A stretch of DNA of 35,989 bases, from NCBI GenBank assembly GCA_019113645.1, contig DXGZ01000067.1, forward strand, positions 1-35,989, written 5' to 3'. The number at the start of each line of letters is the position of its first letter. Within the stretch, counting starts at the first letter, position 1. Below are positions 1 to 8,671 of the stretch, piece after piece. Under the pieces are notes generated by a model that was not told the origin of the DNA, made no database searches, and saw nothing but the letters and a program-made list of their open reading frames with translations. The position numbers and the translations under genes were made by a program. This DNA comes from Candidatus Mediterraneibacter vanvlietii. GTDB taxonomy: Bacteria; Bacillota; Clostridia; Lachnospirales; Lachnospiraceae.

Positions 1-21
1 GCGTCAAACCATTTGAAAAGG

Positions 22-56
22 AAAAACCCCGGAAACCGCGTAGTTCCGGGGTTTTT
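22..56 (-). terminator. Intrinsic terminator of the rplM-rpsI operon
   Basis: A perfect 13-bp inverted repeat (22-34 against 44-56, AAAAACCCCGGAA pairing with TTCCGGGGTTTTT) encloses a 9-base loop. Read on the minus strand it gives a GC-rich stem running into a T tract, 19 bases after the rpsI stop. The A/T arms are symmetrical, so it could also stop transcription arriving from the left. Confidence 0.9.
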
Positions 57-74
57 GACCACTTTTGATAAAGT

Positions 75-467
75 TTAGCGCTTGCTGAACTGCGGAGCGC
101 GACGGGCAGCCTTGAGGCCGTATTTCTTACGCTCTTTCATTCTCGGGTCACGAGTCAGGAATCCTGCGCTCTTGAGTACCGGTCTGTAATCAGCATCTGC
201 CTCAAGAAGTGCTCTGGAGATTCCGTGACGGATAGCTCCAGCCTGTCCTGTGTAACCGCCGCCATGTACGTTTACGATTACATCGAACTTATCTGTTGTG
301 CCTGTAGCCACGAGCGGCTGGCGAACGATAACTTTCAGAGTCTCAAGTCCGAGATACTCATCGATGTCTCTTTTATTGATTGTGATCTTGCCTGTTCCAG
401 GTACAAGATAAACTCTTGCTACTGATTTTTTTCTTCTTCCTGTTCCGTAATATTTTGCGTTAGCCAC
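75..467 (-). CDS. rpsI: 30S ribosomal protein S9 (uS9)
   Basis: Small-subunit ribosomal protein whose C-terminal tail reaches the P-site tRNA. The 130-aa product is full family length. It has the N-terminal [14 protein letters not shown] segment, the central [19 protein letters not shown] motif, and the conserved basic tail ending in QFSKR. Translation starts at GTG (465-467), preceded by a strong AAGGAGGAT site. It follows rplM by 26 bases, the usual L13-S9 operon in bacteria, and ends just before a strong terminator. Nothing unusual is seen. Confidence 0.98.
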   Translation of the reverse strand: MANAKYYGTGRRKKSVARVYLVPGTGKITINKRDIDEYLGLETLKVIVRQPLVATGTTDKFDVIVNVHGGGYTGQAGAIRHGISRALLEADADYRPVLKSAGFLTRDPRMKERKKYGLKAARRAPQFSKR

Positions 468-493
468 TGTTATATCCTCCTTTCAACCTCTAC

Positions 494-922
494 CTAAAAT
501 GTCAGAACTTCCGGCTTCTGAGCCTGATGTGCATGCTCTGGGCCAGCGTATACATGAAGTTTCTTGATCATGTCTCTTCCCATAGGTCCTTTCGGGAGCA
601 TTCCTTTAACAGCCAGCTCGATTACTTTCTCCGGTTTCTTTGCCATCATCTCAGCAAGTGTAGTCTCTCTCATTCCACCTACATAATCGGAGTGATTGTA
701 GTAAATCTTCTGCTGAAGTTTCTTTCCTGTAACTTTTACTTTCTCTGCGTTTACAACGATTACATAATCGCCTGTATCAATGTGCGGTGTATACTCCGGT
801 TTGTTCTTTCCTCTGAGCACTTTAGCGATCTCGGAAGCAAGACGTCCTAAAGTACATCCATCAGCGTCAACCACATACCATTTTCTTTCAATCTTGTCAG
901 GGTTAGCCATATAAGTTTTCAT
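494..922 (-). CDS. rplM: 50S ribosomal protein L13 (uL13)
   Basis: Early-assembly large-subunit ribosomal protein. The 142-aa product matches family length. It contains the [16 protein letters not shown] segment near the N-terminus, [18 protein letters not shown] in the middle, and [19 protein letters not shown] followed by [13 protein letters not shown] near the C-terminus. The ATG at 922 is 6 bases after GGAGGAA. It is the first gene of the operon, behind a near-perfect promoter and a structured leader of about 100 bases, which fits autogenous or leader-based control of the operon. Confidence 0.98.
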   Translation of the reverse strand: MKTYMANPDKIERKWYVVDADGCTLGRLASEIAKVLRGKNKPEYTPHIDTGDYVIVVNAEKVKVTGKKLQQKIYYNHSDYVGGMRETTLAEMMAKKPEKVIELAVKGMLPKGPMGRDMIKKLHVYAGPEHAHQAQKPEVLTF

Positions 923-1024
923 GGGTGTTCCTCCTATTAAAAATCATCAGATAACATTTGTTTGTATATGTGAAATCAGCACACTCCGGGGCTATGGCGT
1001 ATACTGTTTCTCCTTTAGTCATGC
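923..1024 (-). ncRNA. Candidate L13 leader RNA
   Basis: About 100 transcribed, non-coding bases lie between the predicted start of transcription and rplM. An outer helix can form between CAGCAU (complement of 1021-1026) and GUGCUG (complement of 977-982), closing a segment rich in conserved-looking purine stretches (ACUAAAGGAGAAACAG). Firmicutes are known to carry an L13-binding leader at exactly this place. I assign it by position and the visible helix only; a covariance-model match was not run. Confidence 0.5.
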
Positions 1025-1030
1025 TGTAAT

Positions 1031-1059
1031 ATTATAGTACTGACATCCACCCCTGTCAA
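1031..1059 (-). promoter_or_regulatory. Sigma-A promoter of rplM-rpsI
   Basis: On the minus strand, -35 TTGACA (complement of 1054-1059) and -10 TATAAT (complement of 1031-1036) are separated by exactly 17 bases. This is a full consensus match, as expected for a ribosomal-protein operon. Confidence 0.93.
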
Positions 1060-1094
1060 GTTTTTTCTGCATTTTTCGCAAAACAGCAGCGCGG

Positions 1095-2156
1095 CTATCT
1101 ACGCTTCCGTATAATAACAATACCCCCAACGATAACCGCAACCGCTGCGGCTGCTACGCAGACCCAGACTATTACATTTGCATCGTCCCCTGTCTGCGGA
1201 TTCGCTGAATATGTTCCGGACGCAGAAGTATAAGGCAGCGATGTCGGAAGTGTCTTTGTGAGTTTCAGTTTCTCCACTTTGTCTGTCATTTCCAGAGAGG
1301 GCGGAAGCTCTGCCTGCACTTTCTTCTCCATTACAACATAAAGTCCCGCGTGATCCGTCTTGAATACTGCTGAATTATTTTCATTTGTATAGGAGATTTC
1401 CGTCCGGGACGGTGTTGCCCCGTTCATGGTGATTTCACTGACCACCACGCGGCTCATATCATATCCGGAAGGAATCGACAGTGTTACTTCCACAGCCTCC
1501 TCCGGCTGCACAGGCGTTCCGGTCACCGGATCAATGAACGCAACCGTATAGACCGAGAACTGATCCGAAGACAGAGCAAGGAACTGACTCAGCAGTTCGT
1601 ACTCTTCTCCGCTCTCCATGGGAAGCACAACTGTAACAGGTCCGGTCGGGATCTCCGTTCCGCCTCCGGGCGGAAGCTCTCCATCCCAACCTGGCGGAAG
1701 TTCTCCATCCCAGTCCGGTGGAAGCTCTCCATCCCCGTCATCCGATGGCTGTTCACCCTCTGCCGGCGTCTGCTGCTCCGTTCCATCACTGCCTTCCGTC
1801 TGTCCGGTACTTCCTTCCGTATTATTATCCGTATTATTATCTGTATTACTGCTTTCTGCTGTCTCACTGCAGCTCTCGCTCTGCCCGGTCTGAAGCGCAT
1901 CATCTCCCATCTGTTCCGCTTCTTCTTTTACAGCACTCTCTGTTGCTGTAGTACCTTCTGACTGGTTCTGTTGGCTGCCGCCATTTTCTCCTGCATTGAC
2001 TGACCGCTCTTCCTGCGCCGCCTGGCTCTCTCTGCTCTCCTGGCTTTCCTGCGCCAGCGCCGTCCCCGGACACGCAGCGATCAGCATCGCGCTCAGAGCC
2101 GCAGCCGAAAATCGTGTAAACCATATACTCCGTCTCTTCAAAATCGTTCCCTCCAT
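1095..2156 (-). CDS. Wall-anchored low-complexity surface protein (NPQTG sorting signal)
   Basis: Predicted secreted protein of 353 aa, covalently anchored to the wall by sortase. It begins with a basic N-terminus and a hydrophobic signal segment ending near ALA-QES. A long Ser/Thr/Glu/Gln/Asn-rich stalk follows, with NTDNNTDNNTE and three DWDGELPP-like units. A more ordered region of about 120 aa precedes the tail NPQTGDD, a ~20-residue hydrophobic helix and IRKRR. The reading frame opens further upstream at 2186, but that codon is only about 9 bases from the predicted transcription start and has no ribosome site. The ATG at 2156 (GGGGGAG 9 bases upstream) or the TTG at 2141 (GGAGGG upstream) is preferred. 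No enzymatic domain was recognised, and the role in the wall is unknown. Confidence 0.8.
   Translation of the reverse strand: MEGTILKRRSIWFTRFSAAALSAMLIAACPGTALAQESQESRESQAAQEERSVNAGENGGSQQNQSEGTTATESAVKEEAEQMGDDALQTGQSESCSETAESSNTDNNTDNNTEGSTGQTEGSDGTEQQTPAEGEQPSDDGDGELPPDWDGELPPGWDGELPPGGGTEIPTGPVTVVLPMESGEEYELLSQFLALSSDQFSVYTVAFIDPVTGTPVQPEEAVEVTLSIPSGYDMSRVVVSEITMNGATPSRTEISYTNENNSAVFKTDHAGLYVVMEKKVQAELPPSLEMTDKVEKLKLTKTLPTSLPYTSASGTYSANPQTGDDANVIVWVCVAAAAVAVIVGGIVIIRKRR
1669..1740. repeat. Three tandem 24-bp units inside the surface protein gene
   Basis: Three adjacent 24-base units (1669-1692, 1693-1716, 1717-1740) differ at only a few positions. They encode the octapeptide pattern (D/G)WDGELPP on the minus strand. 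Such in-frame units can expand or contract by slippage without breaking the protein. Confidence 0.85.
1817..1852. repeat. Three tandem 12-bp units inside the surface protein gene
   Basis: Units CCGTATTATTAT, CCGTATTATTAT and CTGTATTACTGC follow directly on each other and encode the NTDNNTDN stretch of the stalk. The first two are identical. Confidence 0.75.
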
Positions 2157-2201
2157 CCTGCGATTCTCCCCCGAAAACCGCGGCATTTTTTCTCTTCTTT
2201 C

Positions 2202-2230
2202 AGTATAACTTTTGCCCCCGGAAGTGTCAA
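2202..2230 (-). promoter_or_regulatory. Promoter of the wall-anchored protein gene
   Basis: On the minus strand, -35 TTGACA (complement of 2225-2230) and -10 TATACT (complement of 2202-2207) have a 17-base spacer. Transcription would start near 2195, which argues against the upstream ATG at 2186 as the translation start. Confidence 0.85.
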
Positions 2231-2319
2231 TTCTCAGCCTGTATTTCTCCCATCTCCACAGCCTGCATTTTCCCTGCTTTCTCTTTCCTTTTCCCGCGCC
2301 TCCTCCTTCCCTTTTCCGC

Positions 2320-2407
2320 TTCTTTTTTCAGCCGTATTATGGTATACTGTTGAAGTAACGGGCAGCCGCAAAAAGGCTGCGAATCCGAAAATATGTATAA
2401 AGGAAGG
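2320..2407 (+). promoter_or_regulatory. Candidate promoter and leader of the GH13 gene
   Basis: A good -10 (TATACT, 2343-2348) has only a poor -35 at 17 bases (TTCTTT, 2320-2325), suggesting weak or activator-assisted initiation. The leader contains a 6-bp hairpin (GCAGCC 2362-2367 with GGCTGC 2375-2380). The ribosome site GGAAGG (2402-2407) lies 9 bases before the ATG. Confidence 0.5.
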
Positions 2408-2416
2408 TGCTGAATT

Positions 2417-3817
2417 ATGTGGGCTTATAACGAAACTTTTTATCAGATATATCCCATCGGCTTCTGCGGGGCTCCGGTACACAATGACGGCGTACCTGCC
2501 CACCGCATTCTCAAAATCGGCAAATGGGCCGGTTACCTCGAGGAACTTGGTATCGGTTCAATTATCCTGAATCCGATCTTCGAGTCCGACAATCACGGAT
2601 ATGACACACGGGATTTCACGAAAATCGACTGCCGCCTCGGAACGAACGAAGATTTCAGGGAAGTCTGCGAGACGCTCCACAAACACAATGTAAAAATCAT
2701 GCTCGACGGCGTATTCAACCACGTAGGAAGAGGCTTCTGGGCTTTTAAAGATGTCCAGGAGAAAAAATGGGATTCTCCGTACAAAGACTGGTTCTGCATT
2801 AATTTTGACGGAAACAGCGGTTACAATGACGGATTCTGGTACGAGGGCTGGGAAGGGCATTATGAGCTGGTCAAGCTCAACCTTCAGAATCCGGCGGTTG
2901 TCGATTATCTCCTTGACTGTGTGAAAATGTGGATTGAAGAATTCGGAATCGACGGACTCAGGCTTGATGTGGCATACAGCCTGGACCATAATTTCATGCG
3001 CCGGCTCAGACAGTACTGCGAGGAGATCAAACCGGGATTCGCCCTGATCGGCGAAGTTCTTTTCGGAGATTACAACCTGATCGTAAACGATGAAATGCTC
3101 CACAGCTGTACAAACTACGAATGTTACAAGGGAATCTATTCCAGTTTCAACAGCATGAACATGTTCGAGATCGCACACTCACTGAACCGCCAGTTCGGCC
3201 CGGAGCAGTGGTGCATTTACAGAGGAAAGCATCTTATGACTTTCGTGGACAATCACGATGTCTCAAGACTTGCCACAATTCTGACAAATAAGGAACACCT
3301 TCCTCTGGCATACGGTCTTCTCTTCGGAATGCCGGGAATTCCCTGCATCTATTATGGAAGTGAATGGGGAGAAGAAGGCGCGAAAGCTCCGGACAATGAT
3401 TATGCGCTCCGCCCGTGCTTCGAGGAGCCAAAACCAAATAGCCTGACAGCATTTATCAAGGCATTGATCAGTCTGCGCAGGGAGAGCGATGCGCTCTGCA
3501 ACGGCTCTTACCGGAACGTAGTACTCACAAACCATCAGCTTGTCTTTGAACGGAAGACAGACGGCGAAAGAGTTCTCGTTGCAATTAATGCGTCCGACTC
3601 AGAATACACTGCCGGGAATCACGAGCTAAACGGTACATTTGCCAGAGTGCTGACATACCCGGGAGAATTCAAAGCACTGGAAGCATTTGGCAACGAAGGC
3701 TCTGCCGATGCGGAGACTTCCCGCAAAGCAGATGAGAATGCAGCGGCTGACACAATAACACTGAACGGTCAGATCACACTTCCGCCCTACAGTGTTCAGT
3801 TCCTGAAGCAGATATAA
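2417..3817 (+). CDS. GH13 alpha-amylase-family glycoside hydrolase, cytoplasmic
   Basis: Retaining alpha-glucan hydrolase acting on alpha-1,4-linked maltooligosaccharides or cyclodextrins; the exact subfamily is not certain. All four family motifs are present: DGVFNH at 97-102, GLRLDVAY with nucleophile Asp184, the acid/base Glu213 in LIGEVLFGDY, and FVDNHD with Asp281. The 466-aa product lacks a signal peptide and extra starch-binding domains. A short polar linker near residues 425-445 (AEGSADAETSRKADENAAAD-like composition) interrupts the C-terminal beta domain. The ATG at 2417 has a GGAAGG site. It is monocistronic, bounded by a divergent gene upstream and a terminator downstream. Cyclomaltodextrinase or neopullulanase-like activity is plausible from size and location, but is inference. 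Confidence 0.9.
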   Translation: MWAYNETFYQIYPIGFCGAPVHNDGVPAHRILKIGKWAGYLEELGIGSIILNPIFESDNHGYDTRDFTKIDCRLGTNEDFREVCETLHKHNVKIMLDGVFNHVGRGFWAFKDVQEKKWDSPYKDWFCINFDGNSGYNDGFWYEGWEGHYELVKLNLQNPAVVDYLLDCVKMWIEEFGIDGLRLDVAYSLDHNFMRRLRQYCEEIKPGFALIGEVLFGDYNLIVNDEMLHSCTNYECYKGIYSSFNSMNMFEIAHSLNRQFGPEQWCIYRGKHLMTFVDNHDVSRLATILTNKEHLPLAYGLLFGMPGIPCIYYGSEWGEEGAKAPDNDYALRPCFEEPKPNSLTAFIKALISLRRESDALCNGSYRNVVLTNHQLVFERKTDGERVLVAINASDSEYTAGNHELNGTFARVLTYPGEFKALEAFGNEGSADAETSRKADENAAADTITLNGQITLPPYSVQFLKQI

Positions 3818-3843
3818 TTTTACGCCAACCTAATATGTTAAAC

Positions 3844-3902
3844 AAAACACCGGCATAAGCAAGACAGATACTCAGATTATCCGCCCCTTATGCCGGTGTT
3901 TT
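3844..3902. terminator. Bidirectional terminator between GH13 and the GDSL hydrolase gene
   Basis: A perfect 16-bp inverted repeat (3844-3859 with 3887-3902; AAAACACCGGCATAAG and its complement) flanks a 27-base loop. Both outer arms end in A/T runs, so it can terminate the GH13 transcript on the plus strand and the convergent minus-strand operon. Confidence 0.85.
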
Positions 3903-3915
3903 CAACTTTCGCTTT

Positions 3916-4845
3916 TTAATTCTCATTTTTCTGATTTTCTGTTTTCTGCTCTCCGCAGATTGCATCCGCAATGATCTGCTGCCCCGTCTGATCCGGATGA
4001 AGCCCGTCCTTCTGGACATGCTCATGGACGTCTGAATGAAACAGATCCACAACCTGGCAGTCGTATTCTTCCGCGTATTTTTCTATGATCTCATTCATGG
4101 TGAGTATCACATTCTCCACACCGCGCGCCATGGTCTCCGGTATCTTCATATCAGCGACCGGATTATAAATATTGGTCACCACAATCCATGCGTCTTCTTT
4201 TTTCAGATTTCTGATCCGCTCCATCATCTCGATCCAGTTTGCTTCAAACGACTGGTAATCCCAGTTTTCCAGCGCTTCTATAATACTGAGCACGAGCAGC
4301 GGATTGCTCTCCGCCGATTCTTTCAGAACCCGCAAAGCTTCATCCGCGCTTTTGAACTTTGTGTCCGTATCAAGAATCTCCTGTACAACACTTTTGCATT
4401 CATTGAGCAGATCATTAGAACCGACTGTAATAAAAATAACATCAGAACGCGCCACACTCCCGCAGACAGTCTCATCTGTCAGGATCTTCTTATTCATCCC
4501 CGCTGTGGCGAGCCCGTTCTTCGCATAGCTGGCAATCTCATACTGGAATCCCGCTTCCTCCGCCATCTGCCGCATGGCAATATCGCTGTACGGCTCGATG
4601 ATCACATCCTCATCACCGGAATATCCTTTTGCTATACTGTCTCCGAGAACCGTGACATACACATCCTGCTTTCCCTCCAGAACGGTTACGGCTCTTACGT
4701 TCCCGGTATTTCCGGTCTCTTCCGCCTGAACTGTTTCTTCCTCCGGCACTTCATCCGGCACCATCACATAAGTCAGCACCGCACTTACCGCAAGCGCTCC
4801 TGTCAGCAGGAAAACCACCATCGTCTGCATCAGTCTTCTGATCAT
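3916..4845 (-). CDS. Membrane-anchored SGNH/GDSL hydrolase
   Basis: Predicted extracytoplasmic esterase or lipase of the SGNH superfamily; the substrate is unknown. The 309-aa product has an N-terminal membrane segment (TMVVFLLTGALAVSAVLTYV). Block I is VLGDSIAKGYSG with the nucleophile Ser, block III is TVGSNDLLN, and the catalytic Asp/His are in DGLHPDQTG near the C-terminus. The frame is open upstream to 4911, overlapping sbcC, but the ATG at 4845 follows GAAGGAAGTGG and starts right at the basic/hydrophobic anchor, so it is preferred. It is the last gene of a minus-strand run after sbcC, 19 bases away, with no obvious functional link to DNA repair. Confidence 0.85.
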   Translation of the reverse strand: MIRRLMQTMVVFLLTGALAVSAVLTYVMVPDEVPEEETVQAEETGNTGNVRAVTVLEGKQDVYVTVLGDSIAKGYSGDEDVIIEPYSDIAMRQMAEEAGFQYEIASYAKNGLATAGMNKKILTDETVCGSVARSDVIFITVGSNDLLNECKSVVQEILDTDTKFKSADEALRVLKESAESNPLLVLSIIEALENWDYQSFEANWIEMMERIRNLKKEDAWIVVTNIYNPVADMKIPETMARGVENVILTMNEIIEKYAEEYDCQVVDLFHSDVHEHVQKDGLHPDQTGQQIIADAICGEQKTENQKNEN

Positions 4846-4864
4846 CTGACCACTTCCTTCACAC

Positions 4865-7483
4865 TTATAATTCCCATGATGTATGGCTGCCATGCTCGTT
4901 TTTCGCAACATTCAGTTTCCAGTCAATCTGTTCTTTTAATTCATTTACATGGGAAATAATTCCCACAAGCCCCTTCTCTCCTGCAAGTTCTTTCAATATC
5001 TGAATCGCGCGGTCCCTGGACGCGTCATCCAGCGAGCCGAATCCCTCGTCCACAAACATGGTTTCCAGGCTGACCGCTCCGGCTGTATTCTGTATAATAT
5101 CCGCCAGTCCCAGAGCCATGGACAACGCCGCCATAAAGGATTCCCCGCCGGACAGAGATTTCACATCGCGTACGGAATCTGTCACCAGATCGTACACGTC
5201 AAGATCCAGTCCCGCCTGTCCCTGGCTGCTCAGATCCCGGATGTCCCTGCACTGAAGGATAAATTCATTCGAAGTCATCCGCGCAAGGCGCCGGTTTGCC
5301 GCCTGGATAATCCTGCGGAAATAGGTCCGCTGCACATAAGTCTCAAAATCAAGCTTCACATTTCCGCTTAAAGTTCCGTTTGCAGTCCGGCTTAAATTGG
5401 CGATCATCTCGTACCGGCCGCGCAGCTGCTCCTGGGAGGCGAAATATTTCTTCAAACCTGCGTATGCATTTTTGTTATTCAGATTCCTGCCGTGCTCTTC
5501 CATCAGCATTTCCCTGATCTCTCTGAGTTTTCGGTTCCATTCTTCCAGATGTTCCCGATCCTGTGAGGGATCCTCGCGCATCCGCCCTTCTGTCTGCCGC
5601 CGCAGAGTTTCCGCCTTGGCCTGCTGTTCCAGAAGCTGATTCTCGTACGCTTTCACCTTACGTTCTTTCTGCTGCCAGTCCTCGATCCACTGCTTGGCGT
5701 CGCGGTACTCATCCTGATCCTTAAACTCCTGCTTTCTGATCTCGGCACGGAACTCCTCCTGCTCCTCTTCAAAACGCGAGGTGAGCTGTTCCGCCTGCTT
5801 TTTCAGACTCTCCAGCTGACCGCTCCGGCGCCGGTTCTCTTCCGCGCTTTTCCTGTACTGCTCCTGCAGATCCTTCACCTGCTCCCGGGCGCTTTGAAGT
5901 TCTTTTTCCCGCCCGGCAAGCAGTTCCGTTGCTTTCCGCTCTGCTTCCTCATCCGCCTGCTGCCCAAGCGCAGCCCGCTCGGTCTCAAGGCGGACCCGCA
6001 CATTCTGAAATGCCTCCTGCGCCTGTCCACGCTCCCGTTCTCTGGCGTCGCGCAGCTCTTTCGCCCGCTCTACTGCTTCCTGATCCGGAGCATCGCCGGA
6101 CAGATTTGCCTTGTCCGGATGATGCAGGGATCCACACACCGGGCAGGGCTGCCCTTCTGCCAGATCTCTTGCCAGAAGCCCCGCCTGCTCCCGGAAGAAG
6201 CAGCGGTATTTCTCTTCATAATCCTCCGCCGCCATCCTGCACGCCTCCATACAGCGCTTCATCTCTTCCGTGCGTTTTTCCATCTCCTGTTCCAGCCTGC
6301 GCACAACTGCGTAACGGGGCAGAAGCTCACGAAGCTTTACGATCTGCTCCTGGAGTGCCGGCTCTTCCTGTGCCAGTTTCTCCTCCGCTTTTCGCACTTC
6401 GTTTCGCAGCCGTTCCTCATCTGCATCGTGCTCCTTCTTCCAGTTCAGAAGCTCCTCTGTCTCCCGGGCGGCGGCTTCCAGTTCTTTCTTCGTACGGATC
6501 GCCTGGACCTCCAGGCTTCTGGCGCGCTCCGCCCGCTCGCCTTTTGCCGCCTGCGCCTTTAATTCCCCGTACAGTTCCTTCTGCTCGTCCAGTTTCCGGC
6601 ACTCTTTCTCCGCCTGGTCCAACAGATCGAAGATACGGTTTGTCTCCTCCTTTTTCCGAAGGAGCGCCTGCGTCTCATCCGCTTTTTTCTGAAGTTCTTC
6701 CTCTTCAAGACGGAGCTGCTTCTCTTTCTCCTTCCCCTCGGACAGAATCTCTTTTGCCGCCTCCGTCACTTCTTCAGCAGGCGGCATCTCCAGCTCCAGA
6801 AGGGCTTTCCACCGCTCTGACTGAGCCTGAACCCGCTCCATCTCCCGGCGGATGTCCGCCTCGTTTTCTTTCAGGCTGATATAAAGCTCCTTCCCCTGAT
6901 CCTTCAGCTTCTCCTGCATCCGCCAGTAGATCTGCGTCTGAAAGATCCGGGAAAATATTTTCTTTCTGTCTCTGGACTCCGCATGGAGAAGTTTCAGGAA
7001 ATCACCCTGGGCGATCATGGCAATCTGCGTAAACTGCCCGGCATCCAGCCCGATGATCTCCTCGATTTTCTGATCAACCTCTTTTTTCTTCCCCTGAAAC
7101 TCCTTCCCGTCAGGGAGCAGCAGGCTGACCTTTGCCGTCTCTTTGACCAGACGGATGCTTCCGTCTGCTTTCTTCCGCTTCCCGACCCGCATATATTCCG
7201 GGTTCCGCTTCACGGTATATTCTTCCCCCCGGTAGGAGAACACGTATTCCACAAAGGTGTCCGTATCTTCCGCAGCATACTGGCTGCGCATCATATTGCC
7301 GTCCCGCCTGCCGCCGCTGGTTTTATCATAAAGAGCATAGGTGATGGCGTCGAATATGGTCGTCTTTCCCGCCCCTGTATCGCCGGTAATCAGGAAGAGC
7401 CCGCCCCGGACTTTTGTAAAATCAATCACTTCCACGCCGGAATACGATCCGAACGCGGACATGGTAAGCCTGATCGGCCTCAT
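4865..7483 (-). CDS. sbcC: SbcC, ATPase subunit of the SbcCD nuclease (Rad50-like)
   Basis: With SbcD it forms an ATP-dependent nuclease that opens hairpins and processes blocked DNA ends. The Walker A motif GDTGAGKTT is near residues 34-42. It is followed by a long Glu/Arg/Lys/Gln-rich coiled coil, a zinc-hook CPVC around residue 447, a second coiled coil, then signature LSGGE and Walker B TMFVDEGFGSLD. At 872 aa it is shorter than the roughly 1,050 aa of the Escherichia coli protein, the difference lying in the coiled coil. The frame opens at GTG 7486, but ATG 7483 has a better-spaced GGGGGAG and shares one base with the sbcD stop, so the two genes are translationally coupled. Confidence 0.95.
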   Translation of the reverse strand: MRPIRLTMSAFGSYSGVEVIDFTKVRGGLFLITGDTGAGKTTIFDAITYALYDKTSGGRRDGNMMRSQYAAEDTDTFVEYVFSYRGEEYTVKRNPEYMRVGKRKKADGSIRLVKETAKVSLLLPDGKEFQGKKKEVDQKIEEIIGLDAGQFTQIAMIAQGDFLKLLHAESRDRKKIFSRIFQTQIYWRMQEKLKDQGKELYISLKENEADIRREMERVQAQSERWKALLELEMPPAEEVTEAAKEILSEGKEKEKQLRLEEEELQKKADETQALLRKKEETNRIFDLLDQAEKECRKLDEQKELYGELKAQAAKGERAERARSLEVQAIRTKKELEAAARETEELLNWKKEHDADEERLRNEVRKAEEKLAQEEPALQEQIVKLRELLPRYAVVRRLEQEMEKRTEEMKRCMEACRMAAEDYEEKYRCFFREQAGLLARDLAEGQPCPVCGSLHHPDKANLSGDAPDQEAVERAKELRDARERERGQAQEAFQNVRVRLETERAALGQQADEEAERKATELLAGREKELQSAREQVKDLQEQYRKSAEENRRRSGQLESLKKQAEQLTSRFEEEQEEFRAEIRKQEFKDQDEYRDAKQWIEDWQQKERKVKAYENQLLEQQAKAETLRRQTEGRMREDPSQDREHLEEWNRKLREIREMLMEEHGRNLNNKNAYAGLKKYFASQEQLRGRYEMIANLSRTANGTLSGNVKLDFETYVQRTYFRRIIQAANRRLARMTSNEFILQCRDIRDLSSQGQAGLDLDVYDLVTDSVRDVKSLSGGESFMAALSMALGLADIIQNTAGAVSLETMFVDEGFGSLDDASRDRAIQILKELAGEKGLVGIISHVNELKEQIDWKLNVAKNEHGSHTSWEL

Positions 7484-8658
7484 CACGCCTCCCCCTTTAC
7501 ATCGTCAAATACTTTCTGCAGAACATCCTGCTCTTCCCCGGACAGTTCCCTCCCCTGCATCTCCCGGTAGAAGTCCGCAAACGCGGACAGAGGATCCTCG
7601 ATCCGGATCTCCTCATCGGAAAACTCCAGTTTCCGCCTTGTCCGCTCGTTGTCCATACGTATCTCCAGAATATGGCTGTACACTTTCTCGAGCTGCTCCT
7701 TGGGCTTGTACGGATCAATCTCATCGGTCAGGGTAATGCTCACATAATCGTTCTTCTGATCCGATCTGGCACTGCCGATCACCTCTTCCAGTGTCCCGCG
7801 GATCCTCCGCACATCCCGAAGCGGATGAAGAGGCAGTTTTTTCAGCACGGGCTGTGTTCCCTTTTCTCCCAGTTCTACCACGTGAAGGGTTTTCTCCTGA
7901 TTCGATTCGCTGACAGAATATTTCAGCAGCGTGCCGCAGTAGCGGATCTGTTCTTCCCCCACCTTCTGCGCCCCGTGCAGATGTCCGAGCGCCACATAGT
8001 CAAATCCTCTCAGAACGGAGATATCCACATTATCGATCCCGCCCACGCTCAGCACTTCCGAATCGCACGTCTCCGGACTGACCTCCAGTCCTGTGCGGCT
8101 GTCCCGCCCTGTGTAAAACTGATGAGAGAGAAGGACATTTCTCTGTGTAAAATCAATCTCTTCCCGGTCAAGCACCGCCTTTACGGCCGCCGTATAGTTC
8201 TCCGGCAGTTCTCCGCCGCAGAGTCCCCGCACATACCCTGGTTTCAGGAAGGGGAGCAGGTAGAAGTTCACTTCTCCGTACGCATCCTGCAGCGTTACTT
8301 TCCGCAGATGGTCCTCTTCTGTCTCCGGCGCTTTGCCGGAAATATAGATCTGATGGGAGCCAAGCAGTCTGCTGGCGTAATCCAGCCGCTGCGCTGAATC
8401 GTGGTTCCCCGCTATGATAAGAACAGGAATCGCCGGACGCACAGCTGACAGCCGGGTCAGAAAATCATCAAACAGACTGACCGCCTCGCCCGATGGCACG
8501 GATTTGTCATAAATATCACCTGCTATGAGCACCGCATCCGGGTGAAGCTCCTCCGCACGGGCGATCACCTCAGAAAGAATGTGTTCCTGATCCTCCCTCA
8601 GATTATAGTGATGCAGCTGCTTTCCGATATGCAGATCTGAAAGATGAAAAAAAATCAT
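7483..8658 (-). CDS. sbcD: SbcD, nuclease subunit of SbcCD (Mre11-like)
   Basis: Metal-dependent phosphodiesterase partner of SbcC. The calcineurin-like motifs are in order: DLH (Asp8, His10), GDIYD (Asp48), GNHD (Asn85, His86), then LSHQFY and GHLHG around residues 180-230. A C-terminal capping/SbcC-binding region follows, for a normal length of 391 aa. The ATG at 8658 is preceded by CGGAGGA. It lies 13 bases after the ProX-type gene, so co-transcription from upstream is likely. Confidence 0.95.
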   Translation of the reverse strand: MIFFHLSDLHIGKQLHHYNLREDQEHILSEVIARAEELHPDAVLIAGDIYDKSVPSGEAVSLFDDFLTRLSAVRPAIPVLIIAGNHDSAQRLDYASRLLGSHQIYISGKAPETEEDHLRKVTLQDAYGEVNFYLLPFLKPGYVRGLCGGELPENYTAAVKAVLDREEIDFTQRNVLLSHQFYTGRDSRTGLEVSPETCDSEVLSVGGIDNVDISVLRGFDYVALGHLHGAQKVGEEQIRYCGTLLKYSVSESNQEKTLHVVELGEKGTQPVLKKLPLHPLRDVRRIRGTLEEVIGSARSDQKNDYVSITLTDEIDPYKPKEQLEKVYSHILEIRMDNERTRRKLEFSDEEIRIEDPLSAFADFYREMQGRELSGEEQDVLQKVFDDVKGEA

Positions 8659-8671
8659 AAGCAGTCCTCCG

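Noticed and set aside
1817-1852. Short repeats considered as a CRISPR array
   Set aside because: Units are 12 bp with no spacers and are in frame inside a coding sequence; no cas gene is present.
1589-1903. Minus-strand alternative frame within the surface-protein repeats
   Set aside because: An Arg-rich product from a shifted reading of tandem repeats; the main frame has signal peptide, stalk and sorting tail.
5929-6879. Open frame of 316 codons on the plus strand within sbcC
   Set aside because: The product is Pro/Ala/Ser-rich nonsense antisense to the coiled coil of SbcC; it is produced by the GC-rich Glu/Arg/Gln codons of the other strand.
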